This document shows, one piece after another, positions 46,427 to 59,700 of a stretch of 64,000 bases of DNA. Origin of the DNA: Synechococcus sp. KORDI-49 (GTDB lineage: Bacteria; Cyanobacteriota; Cyanobacteriia; PCC-6307; Cyanobiaceae); NCBI RefSeq assembly GCF_000737575.1, contig NZ_CP006270.1:2521814-2585813 (forward strand), in the 5' to 3' direction. A program made the translations under genes and the position numbers. The notes beneath the pieces were generated by a model. It was not told the origin of the DNA. It did not search any database and was given only the letters and a program-made list of their open reading frames with translations. Position 1 is the stretch's first letter; every line of letters begins with the position of its first letter.

Positions 46427-47605
46427 ATGAAATCACCTCTTCTTCTTGCAGCTCTGCTGCTCGTGGCTCCGGCCGCGGCCAATGCAAACAGCGTCGCTGG
46501 ATCTGATGACCCCAACATGTCTGGTACCACCCAGCGCATGTTCATCATCAACGCCACCACCCCTGGTGGACTGACCTTCTCAGGCGCCGGTACTGCCACC
46601 TTCAACAACGCAGTTGGCACCTCCAACCAGTTCAACGTCGGCTCCAACACCAGCATCGGTGTGAACGCCAGCGTGTCTGCGACTCAGGAATTTGACGGTC
46701 TGTCCCTGGGTGTGATGCAGATGGGCGCAGGCAGCAGCATGATGCAGACCAACGGCACCTCCTCCTCCGCTGCTGCCACCCAGGCTGCTTCTGCTGCCGC
46801 CAACTCGGTTGCAACGGAAACTGCTCAGCGTGAGTCCCATGCCACTGGTTGGGAAGAAGCCACGACGGCCACGAACCTGTCCTCCACCGAAACCGGTAAC
46901 TACGGCAGCTACGACCGGAATGGTGATTGGCAGTGGTCTGCTGATTACGACACCTCTTGGGGCGATCTGGATGCCTCCGCTCAGGCTTCCTATGGTTCTG
47001 ACGGCCAGACTGCTTACGAGACCGAGCAGAGCAACTTCAAACAGTTCAAGAACGCTTATACACAATCTTATAACCAGAACTATAACTCCAGCTATAGCTC
47101 TGCTTACAACAACGTCATCACCAACAGTTCCTCCACGGCGAACGAGTCTTCAGCGACCGGAATCATCAAAGGTGACTTCCAGTCCACTGAGGATTCTGTG
47201 ACCGCCATCGGTCAGGAAGGTCAACTGGGTGCCATCGTGAATTCCGCTCTGGAAGCCGCGAACAGCACCAACGACACCACTGGTGGTGCATCCTGGACCG
47301 CTGCTTTCAACGCAGCGTATGAGGCTGGCTATCAGCAGTCCGTCGGTCAGACCAGCACTGTCAGTGACAGTTCTGTCGCCATCGAAGGTCTGGGTGCCAT
47401 CGCCAGCGTGAACGCCGATGAGGCCTCCAGCTTCACCGTGAACCTGGATCGTCTGGAAGCGTTCAAGTCCACCGGCACGCAGGATAATTCTTCTGCGACC
47501 GCCAACGGTTCTGCCACAGCGACGTTGTCCACCAACTCCTTCGCGACTCAGAACAACCAGCGCACCGCGTCCGCCTTCATGCAGGCCTTCGCCGCTGCTG
47601 ACTGA
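46427..47605 (+). CDS. Secreted Ser/Ala/Asn/Tyr-rich protein, copy 2
   Basis: A 392-residue near-copy of the preceding gene with 10 substitutions, for example N for Q just after the signal peptide, WEEA for WEDA, and SADYDTSWGDLD for SVDYDSSWGELD. The Tyr/Asn/Ser tract and the C-terminal 60 residues are unchanged. Mild changes at scattered positions and no truncation indicate that both copies are functional. It is the last gene before the giant protein. Confidence 0.8.
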   Translation: MKSPLLLAALLLVAPAAANANSVAGSDDPNMSGTTQRMFIINATTPGGLTFSGAGTATFNNAVGTSNQFNVGSNTSIGVNASVSATQEFDGLSLGVMQMGAGSSMMQTNGTSSSAAATQAASAAANSVATETAQRESHATGWEEATTATNLSSTETGNYGSYDRNGDWQWSADYDTSWGDLDASAQASYGSDGQTAYETEQSNFKQFKNAYTQSYNQNYNSSYSSAYNNVITNSSSTANESSATGIIKGDFQSTEDSVTAIGQEGQLGAIVNSALEAANSTNDTTGGASWTAAFNAAYEAGYQQSVGQTSTVSDSSVAIEGLGAIASVNADEASSFTVNLDRLEAFKSTGTQDNSSATANGSATATLSTNSFATQNNQRTASAFMQAFAAAD

Positions 47606-47631
47606 TCTGATCGCTTGATCTGATCAGGAGG

Positions 47632-47657
47632 GGAGGGGCTTCGGCCCCTCCTTTTTT
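47632..47657 (+). terminator. Intrinsic terminator, copy 2
   Basis: The same hairpin as after copy 1, shifted by exactly 1375 bases: GGAGGGGC (47632-47639), TTCG loop, GCCCCTCC (47644-47651), then six T residues. It separates the small secreted genes from the giant gene, which therefore needs its own promoter in the remaining 85 bases. Confidence 0.93.
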
Positions 47658-47742
47658 ATGCAGATTTTTAATAGCACAACTTAATCTTTGCCCAAGAAAT
47701 TTCCAGTAAAATTCGTAGGTGCTGGGTTAAGTTTCGGGCCCC

Positions 47743-50700
47743 ATGAGTGTTGCGTCATCCGGACAAAACCATGCTGGAGATGCGGACGGTCAAGAAGCAT
47801 CAAGTCAGTCTGCTTTGCAATCTAATACTGATTCCAATGTTCAAGATGTTGGTGATCGCTCAAGTCCACAATCAAGTGACCAGACAGATCAATCATCTGT
47901 AACGCCACAGCGCTTGGCACAACCGCTTGTGGTTGTTGCGGATGCCAGCACGGCTCCGGAACAACAACTTGTTGAGATCACGGCCTATGCCTGGCAGTGG
48001 CTTAAGCAGCGCAGTGAAGAGCAAGATTTTGAGTTGCTCTTGCGCGACACGTTTTTCAACGGTGTTGATGAGTCGTCACTGACCGAGCTGCAATCCCAGC
48101 GCCTTGGGCAGCTCATGACCGTGTTGGGGAGTGGAGATGGCCTGCCCCAACTCGATATTTGCTTATCAGACAGCGTCTCCATGCAGGGGCTGGTGGGTGC
48201 CTATGCTTCGCAACATCCCAGTGGCGAACACACGGTATTAATCAATCAGGCCTGGTTTGAGCAGGCGACTGATCATGATCGTGTTGTTGTACTTCTTCAA
48301 GAGTTAGGCCACGCCTTCGACGATCAACTGAACACCACCAGCTGGGATACTGCCGGTGACGAGGGTGCTTTATTTGCAGCCAGAGTTGTTTCAAATGACT
48401 TTTCAACAATACCAGTCAGTTCTTTTGCCTATAACGATCATGTTGTCCTTTTAATTGATGGACAAGCTGTACCAGTTGAAGGAGCTGCTAATAAGGTCCA
48501 AAATTATAGTTTTGAATCCAATCTCGCATCTTCTGACTGGAACATCTCCAGCGGTGGAAATGCCACTGTTACTAGTACAAGTAGCAACGGTTTCCCGTCA
48601 GATGGTTCCAATTATCTCAGCATTTCTGGTGAGGGCTCTTCCACAGCTTCAGAACTGGAAGCCTTGCTTGGCATCACCTCGGGCAACCTTAATGCGTTTT
48701 TTGCAGTTTCCGACGGTAATGTCAATTCTGGCACAGCTGTCTATCAAGACCTACAGAATCTCTCTGGCGAAATAAGGATTTCTTTTGACTGGAGCTTTAT
48801 CTCCCGTGACTATGAACCCTTTAACGACGGTTCTTTTTATTCTATTTCAAAAATCAATAGTGATAATACGCTTACCCCTGTTTATTCCGCAGAACTTGCT
48901 GACAACCAATCGGTCACCTCTAGAGAAACTGGTAGTGATGCGATATACACGGAAAAAGAATCTTTGTCTGCTGACATTTCTCTCGAATCATCGGGTAATT
49001 ATAGGTTGGGGTTTGGAGCTGTTAATGTTATAGATGACGTGAATCCTCCATCTTTGTACCTGGATAATGTTGTTCTTGTGAGTCAGAATAATCCGCCTTC
49101 ATCTACTGATGACACTGCAACAGTAACGGAAGATACAGCCAAGACACTCGTACTTACAGACTTTGGCACATTCAGTGATCCCGATCCGGGTGACAGTCAA
49201 TCTGCCGTAGTCATTGTCGACCTTCCTGTTAATGGCACGCTTGCATTGGACGGGGCAAACGTGCAGTCAAATCAAGTGATTCCTGTTTCAGTCATCAACG
49301 ATAATAAGCTTGTTTATACACCTGCCGAAGATGACGATAGCGACGAATCGCTGACGTTCAAAGTGATGGATAGTGCCGGTGTTGAGAGTGCATCAGCTTA
49401 TACATTGACACTTGATATCATTGGAACTGCTGATGCTCCTGTGATCACATCTCCTTCGATCAAAGGATATAACTGGGCTTCAATTCATGGATATTCAGCC
49501 GTTTGGGCGAGTGCCAATGATTCTGCATTGCAGAAAGATGATTATCCCTCGCTAACGGAAGAAGAGTTTATTCTTGAAGGCTTCCGGCAAATGAATCTCA
49601 GCGAGAATAATGATATCAAGGCATTTGTTGCCAACTATACTGATAACACGAAACAGGAAATCACTCGCCTTATCGGTAAATCGAGTGTTGCACGATCTGG
49701 TCAAAATGGACTGCAGGATAATTCACTCGACGGTTCAAAGCCTACAACAGAGGGCAAGACTGTATATCTGAAAGAGAGTACGATTTCGGCTGCTACGAAT
49801 ATTCTTGGTACCCCTGAAGATCTCCTTCAGAACCGTGCTTTGGAGCAGGGGTCGAACGACCTTACGCAAGTTGGTTCTTTGTCTGTTGTAGATGTCGACA
49901 CCACCGATACGGTAACCACTGCGGTTGGTCTGTCAGTCAGCGGTACGTCTGATCGGAGCCGCACATCTTCACCGACAGATGCTGAGTTGCTCAGCATGTT
50001 GACGATCACGCCATCACCTGCTCTTGATTCTTCGGAGTCGTCGGATACGCTCACCTGGACGTTTGACTCAGATCTCGGCTCCTCTTCCGACGCTTCTATC
50101 AACTATCTGGACGATGGTGAGATATTGACCCTGACGTATACTGTCACAGCCTCTGACGATCAATCACCGTCGTTATCTGATAACGAAACAATTTCGCTAT
50201 CCATCATGGGAGTTAACGATGCTCCTGCGCTTGTTGTTGATTCAACGACCTCATTCACCGAAGATGCATCTGGCAACCAAGTGGGTTCTGTTGTATCCAC
50301 CTTTACAGCCTCTGATCTAGAAGGTGATGATCTGACGATTACTCTTTCGGATACAACAAACTATAGTCTTTCCAGTCTTGAGACCTTCGACAGCCTCCCT
50401 ACCGGTTGGACGAACGCAAAATTAGATAGCTCGGCATCCCTAGGCAGCTTTTTGGGTCGCTATAAGTCATCTGAGACAATATCGACAGACCTTTTCTTGT
50501 CGGGGGAGGCAACAACATTTGGTTTTGACTTTTATGCGATTGATTCTTGGGATGATGAACGCCTGAATGTCTATTCAGGAGACACTCTTCTTTTTCAAAC
50601 TCAGCCGCTTCGTCACAATCGCACTGAAATACAAGTTGTCAATGGTACGTCTACCATTGAGGGCGAGGGAACTTATACTTATTCGATTACGCCGATTGGC

Positions 50701-53700
50701 GATCGAAGCGAACTGTATAAGGACAGTACCGATAATATTGTTTGGACTGATCAAAAATTCGCCATATCAATTACAACTCCCGCTGGCATGGAGTCATTCT
50801 CATTGAAGATAGGCTCAACACTTAATGATGGTCGTATTTATGATGAATCTTGGGGTATCGACAATTTTTACACGCCAACTTCTACGGCGAATCGCGTTCT
50901 TCTTTCCGCTGATGGACTTGCATTGCTGAATCATGGTTCATTGCCTGCTTTCACATTGCAGGCCTCTGACGGATCGCTCACGAGCTCTGCGGTCACGGTC
51001 TCACCGTCGGTCACCGCTGTTGACGATGCTGCCGTCATCTCAGGAGATACCGCTGGCTCCGGAGCAGAAGACAGCACAATCACGGGAACACTGTCCGCCA
51101 CCGACGACGAAGGACTCACCGATAACACTTATTTTTCGATTGAATCAGGGGACAATCCGGCAAATGGAACGGCATCGATCGACGCTGAAACCGGAGATTG
51201 GTCTTACGAGCCCACCACCAACTTCAATGGTTCTGATTCCTTCACGGTCACGGTTACCGATGACCTCGGAGGCACCACCACGCAGGCTGTCTCGCTGACG
51301 ATCACTCCAGTTGATGATCCTGCCGTGATTTCAGGTGACACCTCTGGCTCTGGAGCAGAAGACACCACAATCACCGGAGCTCTCTCAGCCGTCGACGTGG
51401 AAGGCCTCACCGATAACACTTATTTTTCGCTTGAATCAGGGGACAATCCGTCAAATGGAACGGCGTCCATTGATGCTGAAACTGGAGCTTGGTCTTACGA
51501 GCCCAACACCAACTACAACGGTTCCGATTCGTTTACGGTCACCGTCACCGATGATCTAGGCGGTATCACGACGCAACTGGTTTCCCTTTCAATCTCCCCT
51601 GTAAATGATCATCCTGTATCCAGTGGAGGACTGACTAACACGCAAGCCAACGAAGCCGGAATCAGTAGTGATGGATCGGTTCAGGAAGGAGTTGATGCCA
51701 GTGGATCTGAATCGTCGTTGATGGCGAATATTTCGGATGTTGATGGTGATCCTCTTGTCATTGAGCAGGCCAAGGAAGCTACTTCTGGAAGCTTCAGTTC
51801 GATTTCCTCTATTTCAAGTGATATACAAGATGAATTATCACAGGTCAACCATTTTACCGTTGACCAGGTTCTGGAATTCCAGATTAATGAATCTCAGGTG
51901 TCTTATATTGTCCAACAGAATGATATTGCGTTTGCAACTGAGGTTAATGATTTTGAGGATAATGCTGCAGGCTGGGTCAACGGAAGATTAACTACATCCA
52001 GTATTATTGGACAAGTCCTTGGTCGTTATGGAGGTTCTGAAAGCACCAGTAATTCTTTTGCTCTTTATGGTCATCCTGCGACGATAGAATTCGATTTCTT
52101 GCGAATCGATTCATGGGATAACGAGCCATTCTTTATCAAGTCTGGTAATAATATTGTCTTTCAATATAATTTTGGAGGCTCCACTGGAAGCAATGAGTCA
52201 AACCCTTTCATTGGACCATCTACTACTGAGACTGTTTCTGGCTCGACGACCATTGAAGGAGAAGGCACATACTATTGGAGTATTGAACCAATCGATTATG
52301 CTTTTGGCACTGGTTTGGGTTTAGGAGTAAATAAGTGGAGTGATCAGCGCGTTCGTATAAAAGTTGAAGTACCTGAAGGGCTCGATCAGTTGGATTTAAC
52401 CCTGCAAGCGCAACTTAACTCTAACATCAACGATGAATCATGGGGCATTGACAATTTTACGATTACTACTATTGACATCCCTTCAACACGTACGAATATC
52501 TCGAATCAAATTTTATCTGATTATACGACTACGAGTGAGACATCGGTATGGAAAGTATCTGGTTTGTACGGTGATTTGAGGCTGGGTACGGATGGCTCAT
52601 ATGCCTATCAGGTTGAGCAGGAGAATGAAGCTGTCAATGCCTTAAACGAAAGTCAATCACTAAATGATATCTATCTATTTCAGGTTTCTGATGGCAATGG
52701 TGGAACTGTTGAACAAGAACTAACGATCAAAATTGATGGAACGAATGACCTGCCAACTTCTAGTGGTGAGCTGGTCATTACAACAGCGAATGAGCAGGGT
52801 TTAAATAATGATGGATCTGTTCAATCAGGAGTGAATCCGAGTGGTGAGCCCTTGTCGTTGATGGAGAACATTTCAGATGTAGAGAATGACGACTTAACTG
52901 TTGTTCAAGTCAAGGAAGCGACTGCAGGAAGTTTTACCTTATTGAGTAGCAGTTCGTCTACATCTTTAATCCAGCCTTCCTCCTATGCTATGCATAATGG
53001 AACCTCCGGATCTTATAACTACTGGGATGAAAGTTATGATGGTAGTGGTAATCCGCTTCAAAATGGATCCTATTTGTCTGGCGGATTGGGTGATTTGACT
53101 GATGGTGTTATTGCAACACAGAATTGGAACATTACTGAAGCTCCCAGTGGCCCTGGTCCTTATGTGGGCTGGAATTCCGATCCATCGATTGTCTTTCAGT
53201 TTGATCGTACTATTCATTTGGATACTTTAAAGATCTACGTTGATGACTCGAACGGACATGGTGGTGTTGGTGTTCCAAACTCTATTGAGCTGACGACTGA
53301 TACAGATTCTTACTCATCTTCTACTCTTTCTGATCCCAGTTCAAGCGCTCCAACTGTCTACACCTTTTCTGACCTAGATCTGCATGGTACTGAATTTACA
53401 TTGGATATAGATAGGGCATATGATTGGGTTTTTGTTAGTGAAATTGAATTTTTTGAATCGTCTACATCTCCTGTGTCTGGACTCTATGGCGATCTAACTG
53501 CTGAAGCGGATGGTTCCTATGAATATGTGGTTGATAATTCAAATCAATTGGTCAATGCTTTGAACGAGAGTGAAACCCTGGATGATGTCTTTATTGTTCA
53601 GATCTCAGATGGAGAGGGTGGGTCGATCGATCAAACAGTCTCTTTTGTGATTGATGGTACCGACGATCCTGCCACTATCTCTGGTAACACTTCCGGATCT

Positions 53701-56700
53701 GGTGATGAAGAGACAATGATCACCGGAACTCTTTCAGCCACTGATCCCGAGGGCCTGACCGACAACACTTACTTTTCCATCGAATCCGGAGATGCCCCGG
53801 CTAACGGAGTCGTCTCCATCCATGCTGAAACTGGTGCCTGGTCTTACGACCCCAACATCAATTACTTCGGTTCAGATGCTTTCACGGTCACAGTCACAGA
53901 CGATGCCAGTGGCACCACCAGGCAGCTTGTCTCTCTGAGTATTACTCCCGTTGATGATCCCAGCGTTATATCAGGTGATATCTCTGCCTCTGGTGAAGAA
54001 GACATGTCGATTACTGGAACTCTTTCAGCTACCGATGTTGAAGGCCTCACCGACAACACCTACTTCTCGATTGCATCCGTCGATGCTCCAGCGCATGGGA
54101 CGGCGTCCATCAACGCTCAATCAGGTGCTTGGTCCTATGAGCCCGCTGCCAACTACTTCGGCACTGATTCCTTCACGGTGACAGTGACAGATGATCTGGG
54201 TGGCACGACGACCCAGTCGGTCTCCCTTACCATCACCGCCGTTGAGGACCCTGCCGTTATCTCTGGCGACACGAGTGCAGCAGGTGCAGAAGATTCCATC
54301 ATCATCGGTACTCTCTCGGCTGTTGATTTTGATGGTCTCACTGATTCAACTTATTTCTCCATTGAGTCTGACGACGTTCCTCTGAATGGTATTGCCTTGA
54401 TCAATGCCGCTACGGGCGAATGGTCATATGAACCTGATATCAATTACAACGGCGCTGATTCTTTCATCGTCACGGTGACAGACGATCTCGGTGGTACTAC
54501 CACCCAGGACGTTTCTCTGTCGATTTCACCTGTTCAGGATGCACCGCTTGGTTTGGATGGCTCGATTTCTCTTGATGAGGATACGATTTATTCGTTTACT
54601 CTGAGTGATTTCCCTCTTAATGATCCTGATCAAGGCGATACCTTGAGCAGTATTAAGCTGACCGGTTTGCCTGAACGTGGTCAATTGACACTGAATGATC
54701 AGCCTTTGGAATCCATCTCGATAATTGATTTTGAGACGGCTTCTCTCAGTGGATGGGAAACCTTAGGTAATGTTTCCATCGCCTCTACTGGATCAGATCT
54801 TACTATTCCTGATGTCAGCCTTGACCCGTCTGTTGCTGGTGATTATTATGCTTTACTATCGACAGATATTGTTTCTCGCAAGAAGGCTTCTACAATCCCT
54901 GGCAATGTTGAATGGTGTGTAATTTACGATTATGATTACTCCAGGCAAGGCTATCGAATTGGCATCGATAAGAGACAGTTTCCTGTTGATTACGATTATT
55001 CTGGATTGACCCATCTTTCTTTGCTTGATTTGTGGGATGGCCAGATTACTTATGATTCTGATGATCTGTATTGGGCTGAGTATTGGATTCTTACCGATAC
55101 ACCTTTAGATTTTTCTGGTTCACAATACTCAGACAAAATCAGATCTTCTAGTGGCTCTTATGGTATTCAAGTTGAGTTTTCTTTTGTCGATAGTACAAGT
55201 TCTGCCAGCGACCTTGAAACCTTTCTCGGCTTATCATCTGGTCTTCTTAGTTCTCTTTCCTCTGATCAGGATTCATCGTCTCTCTTCCTGGATTCTTCTG
55301 GATTGAAGCGTACGGTTACAGTTGAAGCTGGTCAGCAATTGGAGTTTGATTGGAAATTTACAGCCAATGATGAGCTGCCTTACAACGATACCTTTATTAC
55401 TGTTGCTGGCGCTGATATTTATTCCGTCGCAAGTGTTTACTCGGTTGGCGACTATGAGCAGGAGGAAGGGACCTTTACCTATGTATTTTCTGAGGCTGGT
55501 CAATATGTTGTTGGTGTTGCAGTCATGGATGAGCAAGACGCAAATCGTGATAGTTATCTTGCTGTTGACAACTTTAGATTGAGTAGTGTCGGCCAGACAT
55601 CTGAGATTGACCAGTCAGGATTTAGCTTAACGTCTCTTGAAGTGGATGCTTCTCAACTTTCTGCACTTAAGTTTCATCCTGGTCTCAATGCCTCCGATGA
55701 ACCCTTTGCTGAAATTCAGTATCAAGTTCAAGACCAAGTTGGTGCCTACTCTCAACCCGTTACTTTGAACATTGATGTTCAGCCTGTCAATGATTCTCCT
55801 GTTGCTGCACCCGATTACTTTGAAGCTATAATTGATGAGCGGAATGGTGTCATTTCGACATCAGCATCTATCGTTGTAAGTGATGTTGATGTTGTAGACG
55901 ATCTTTCCATTGCTGTGGCAAGAAGTGTTGATGTTATCGCAGACGAACTCTCTTTCCAGATACCGACGTCTTTGACTGACGATAATAATCTAGCATTGTT
56001 TGAGATGATGAGCCTTTCAGCGAATCTCCCTTCCCATGATCTTGATTCACTTCCCTCTGAGGGTGCATTAGTCCATTGGACATTCGAGTCTGGTTCCAGT
56101 GGTGACGAAGCGTTTGAATTCTTAGCTAAGGGCGAATCTCTTCAACTGAATTATGTCCTTCATATTCTTGATAACGGCGTGCCCCCTCTGACTACTTCTC
56201 CTGAGATTGATATTATTATTATTGGTACCAATGATACTCCTTATGTTGTTTCCGGTGATTTCCAGGTCGACCTTTTTGAGGATGATATTGCTCCCACTGG
56301 TCACCCTGATTCGTATTACCCCGAGGGCGAAGAGAGTTCATCTGATGCTGAAGGATATCATGAACATACTGATGACCCTTATCTGTATTATCCCGTCGAT
56401 GTAAGTTCATCTGATGATGAGGGATATCATCAATATACTGATGACCCTGATCTGTATTACCCCGAGGGCTATGAGAGTTCATCTAATGCTGAGGGTTACC
56501 ATGAATCGTCTGATAGCGTTTATTCGGATGATTCCAATCAGCAGTTGGATCCATCTGAATATGTGATTACTGATCTTTATGCAATTGGGGAGATTGTATT
56601 TTCCGACTTTGACCTCACTGACGATCATGCGGTTGGTATCGTTTCTGTAGATATCGATAGTAATTCGACGCAGTCTCCATCTTTGACTCTGCTGGATACT

Positions 56701-59700
56701 TTGCGAGACTTTGATAATACCTTTTCGGTTGATGACACACTACAAGATGGTCAAATCAACTGGTCGTTCACACTTCCCAATCTACTGGTTGATTATCTAG
56801 GCGATGACGAGACCCTTGATGTCGTTTATACGATCGCCATTACTGATGACAGTCTAATCACCAAGGCCGCTGGCTCCTCTGAGGTTGATACTGCGTTCTT
56901 CGATGTTTCAATTTCTATTTATGGGCATGACGATCAGCTTCAACTTTCACCGATACAACCTGTCGTCATCTCTGAGGTTGATCAATCTTCTGAGAGAGTA
57001 GAGCAGGGTCTGACTGGCTTATTGGATGTGATCGATCCTGATAGCAACCCGTTGATTTTTGGTATCTACGGCGTCGACCAAGTCGATGATGAACCGTTGG
57101 TGCAGACAGGTCTCTATGGAGACCTTCATCTTGAGCCTGATACAGGTGCTTATCGTTATGACTATAACGTTGATTTTGTCGAGTCTCTAGATACTGACGA
57201 CCACTTGTATGAGGAGTTCCATCTGACTGTCTCGAATGGTAATAACCAAGTCCAAACTGAATTACTGACCATTGACATTTTTGGTGCTGACGACGCTCCT
57301 GAGCTTGGTGTGATTGAGAGTGGCTTGATTGCAGAAATGATCGAGTCTTCGGAAGTGATTGAAAGTGCTTTGTCTGGACACTTACATGCTTTTGATATTG
57401 ATGACGACAACTTGATTTTTGGGATTTATGATGGTGTTATTGATTCCACTTCCTCTGTCTCTACCAAGCTCGGCGACTATGGTTTGATGTCTGTTGATAT
57501 ATCTACTGGCGAGTATTCGTATTCTGGTGATTTACTTTTGATAGAAGCTTTAGGTGCGAATGAGATTGTTTCGGATGAATTTACAATCCTAGTTAGTGAT
57601 GGTGATGGTGTTGATGTTGCCGAAAGTTTCTTTGTGCATCTTGTAGGTGCTGCCGATGCTCCTACGATTTCAGCTCCTCACCAACTTGTTACTGATGAGG
57701 ATATTTCGATGCTGTTCTCTGATGATTACAATCTCTTCATTGATGATGTAGATGGTAATCTTTCTTCGGTTTCGCTCGAAGTTTCTTTTGGTCGTTTTAT
57801 TCTTGAGACCACTGCTGGCATTGTTACCCAGCTTTCAGACGATGGTTCCTTCATTCAGCTGTCTGGTTCTCAATCCGAATTGAACTCGGCCCTTGGCGAT
57901 CTCATCTATAAACCAGATCAGGATTTTAATGGAGAGGATTTCTTGATAATAGCCGCGTATGATGCCAGTCCGTCACCTTTATCAACTGTATTAACAGTTC
58001 CATTGACTGTTAACCCTGTTAATGATGCACCTTTCAGTCAGTCTGCATCAGTTTCACTGAATGAAGATCAACCCTACGTTTTTGATCTCTTTGATTTCTA
58101 TTTCGAGGATATTGATGCTGGTGATTATCTCAACGGAATTGAGATTACCTCACTTCCTCATACTGGAACCTTGCTTCTCGATAACATTCCGCTTACATCT
58201 GCCGACGCTCCTGATCCTTTGATTATTTCGGCTGCTGATATCTCTAGTCTATCTTTTATGCCTCAGCCTGATGAGGCATATATGAATTATGACTCTATTT
58301 CTTTTAAGGTTCTAGATCAGGGCGGTTTGGCTTCACCTGAAGAATCTATTACTCTGAACGTTAACCCTGTTGCTGATCTCATTGATATCGTTGCTTCCGA
58401 TAATATCATTAATCAATCCGAGAAGGCTGTCGGTGTCACACTCTCGGGTACCGCAGAAGGTGCAGATTTCGTTTTTGTTGAATGGGGCGGTGTTGAAAAG
58501 GTCGCTACAGTTCAGGATGGCGTTTGGTCTGTTTTATACCCAACGATTGTAAATGTAGTCTTTGATCTTGGTGATTTTCAAACCGCAGCCTTCTCTGAGG
58601 TTTCCCTTGCCGATGTCTTCGCAGAAATTCCTCAATTAACATTTGAGGATGTGATGAGTTTCAATGTGATATCAACAGAAGTACCAGATGATGAAATCGA
58701 TTCTGTTATTTCTACTGTTGCCATGTCTTCTGATGGTGAGTTTATCGGTAGTCAAGTCCGTTTTGTTACCGTCGATACTACACCACCTCCAACACCCAAG
58801 GTTGCATCTTTTGCTGGCAATAGCGAAATTAATTATATTGAATCTCGTGATCGAATTTTTATCGAAGGTTACTCCGAACCCCTCAATACCGTGCAATTGA
58901 AGTGGGATCGTACTAAACACACGACGACCAGTGACGAGGATGGATATTGGTCTACAAGTATTCGTTCGAGACTATTTGAAGAGGGTTTGCACCAGATTAT
59001 GTTTACAACTTCGACTGATCCTGCTGGTAACGAATCAGGACCGTCTGTTGATCTCTATGGTGTTGATACTGTCAGGCCTACTTGGCCTACGATTAACGAC
59101 ATAACCTCCGATGATGTTATCAATATATCCGAAGTTGATTCAGGGGTGTATTTGAATGGCGAAGCTGAGGGCGACAGTCGAATAGTTCTTGATTGGAATG
59201 GTACTGCGTTTACTACTCATGCTGACGTGCTTGACCGCTGGGAAATATTTATTCCTTCGGATGATTTCTATCCACCATACGATGATTCTGGTTTCTCACC
59301 AATCCTAGCCACACATAACACCCAGAACACAACTCAGGCTGTCACTCTTTCGTCCGACGGTAACACCCTCTTCTTGGCCGAAGACGACATGGGTCTTCAA
59401 ATGATTGATATCAGTAACCCTGCCAGTCCTTCTTCCATTGGCACCATCCACTCCTCTGGTGATGCAGTGGATGTTGTTCTCTCGGCTGATGGAAATACCG
59501 CCTTCCTGGCAGATCTCTACAGTGGCTTGCAGATTATTGACATCAGCAATCTCTCAAGCCCTGAGCTCATATCTACCCACAGTACGTCTGGCGAAGCTTG
59601 GGGAGTTACTTTGTCTGCTGATGGCAATACTGCCTTCGTTGCTGATGGTGAAAGCGGCATCCAAATTATTGATGTTACCAAACTACCTAGTCCGTCTCTT

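Larger units (their letters stand above)
45033..47657 (+). repeat. Tandem duplication, 1375-base period
   Basis: Copy 1 (about 45033-46282) and copy 2 (about 46408-47657) each hold a leader CATGTTCAATCCCTGA, one 392-residue gene and the same terminator at exactly the same offset. Sequences between the copies and just before each leader have diverged. The encoded proteins differ at only 10 of 392 positions, so the duplication is recent or kept alike by gene conversion. Confidence 0.93.

Noticed and set aside
45058..47065. Antisense frames inside both 392-residue genes
   Set aside because: They recur only because the genes are duplicated; Gly/Val/Arg-rich shadows without a ribosome site.
48280..48340. 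Active zinc metalloprotease in the giant protein
   Set aside because: The first histidine of HExxH is replaced by Gln, so catalysis is not supported.
51016..54534. Repeats considered as a CRISPR or other non-coding array
   Set aside because: Units of about 290 bases are in frame and encode cadherin-like domains.
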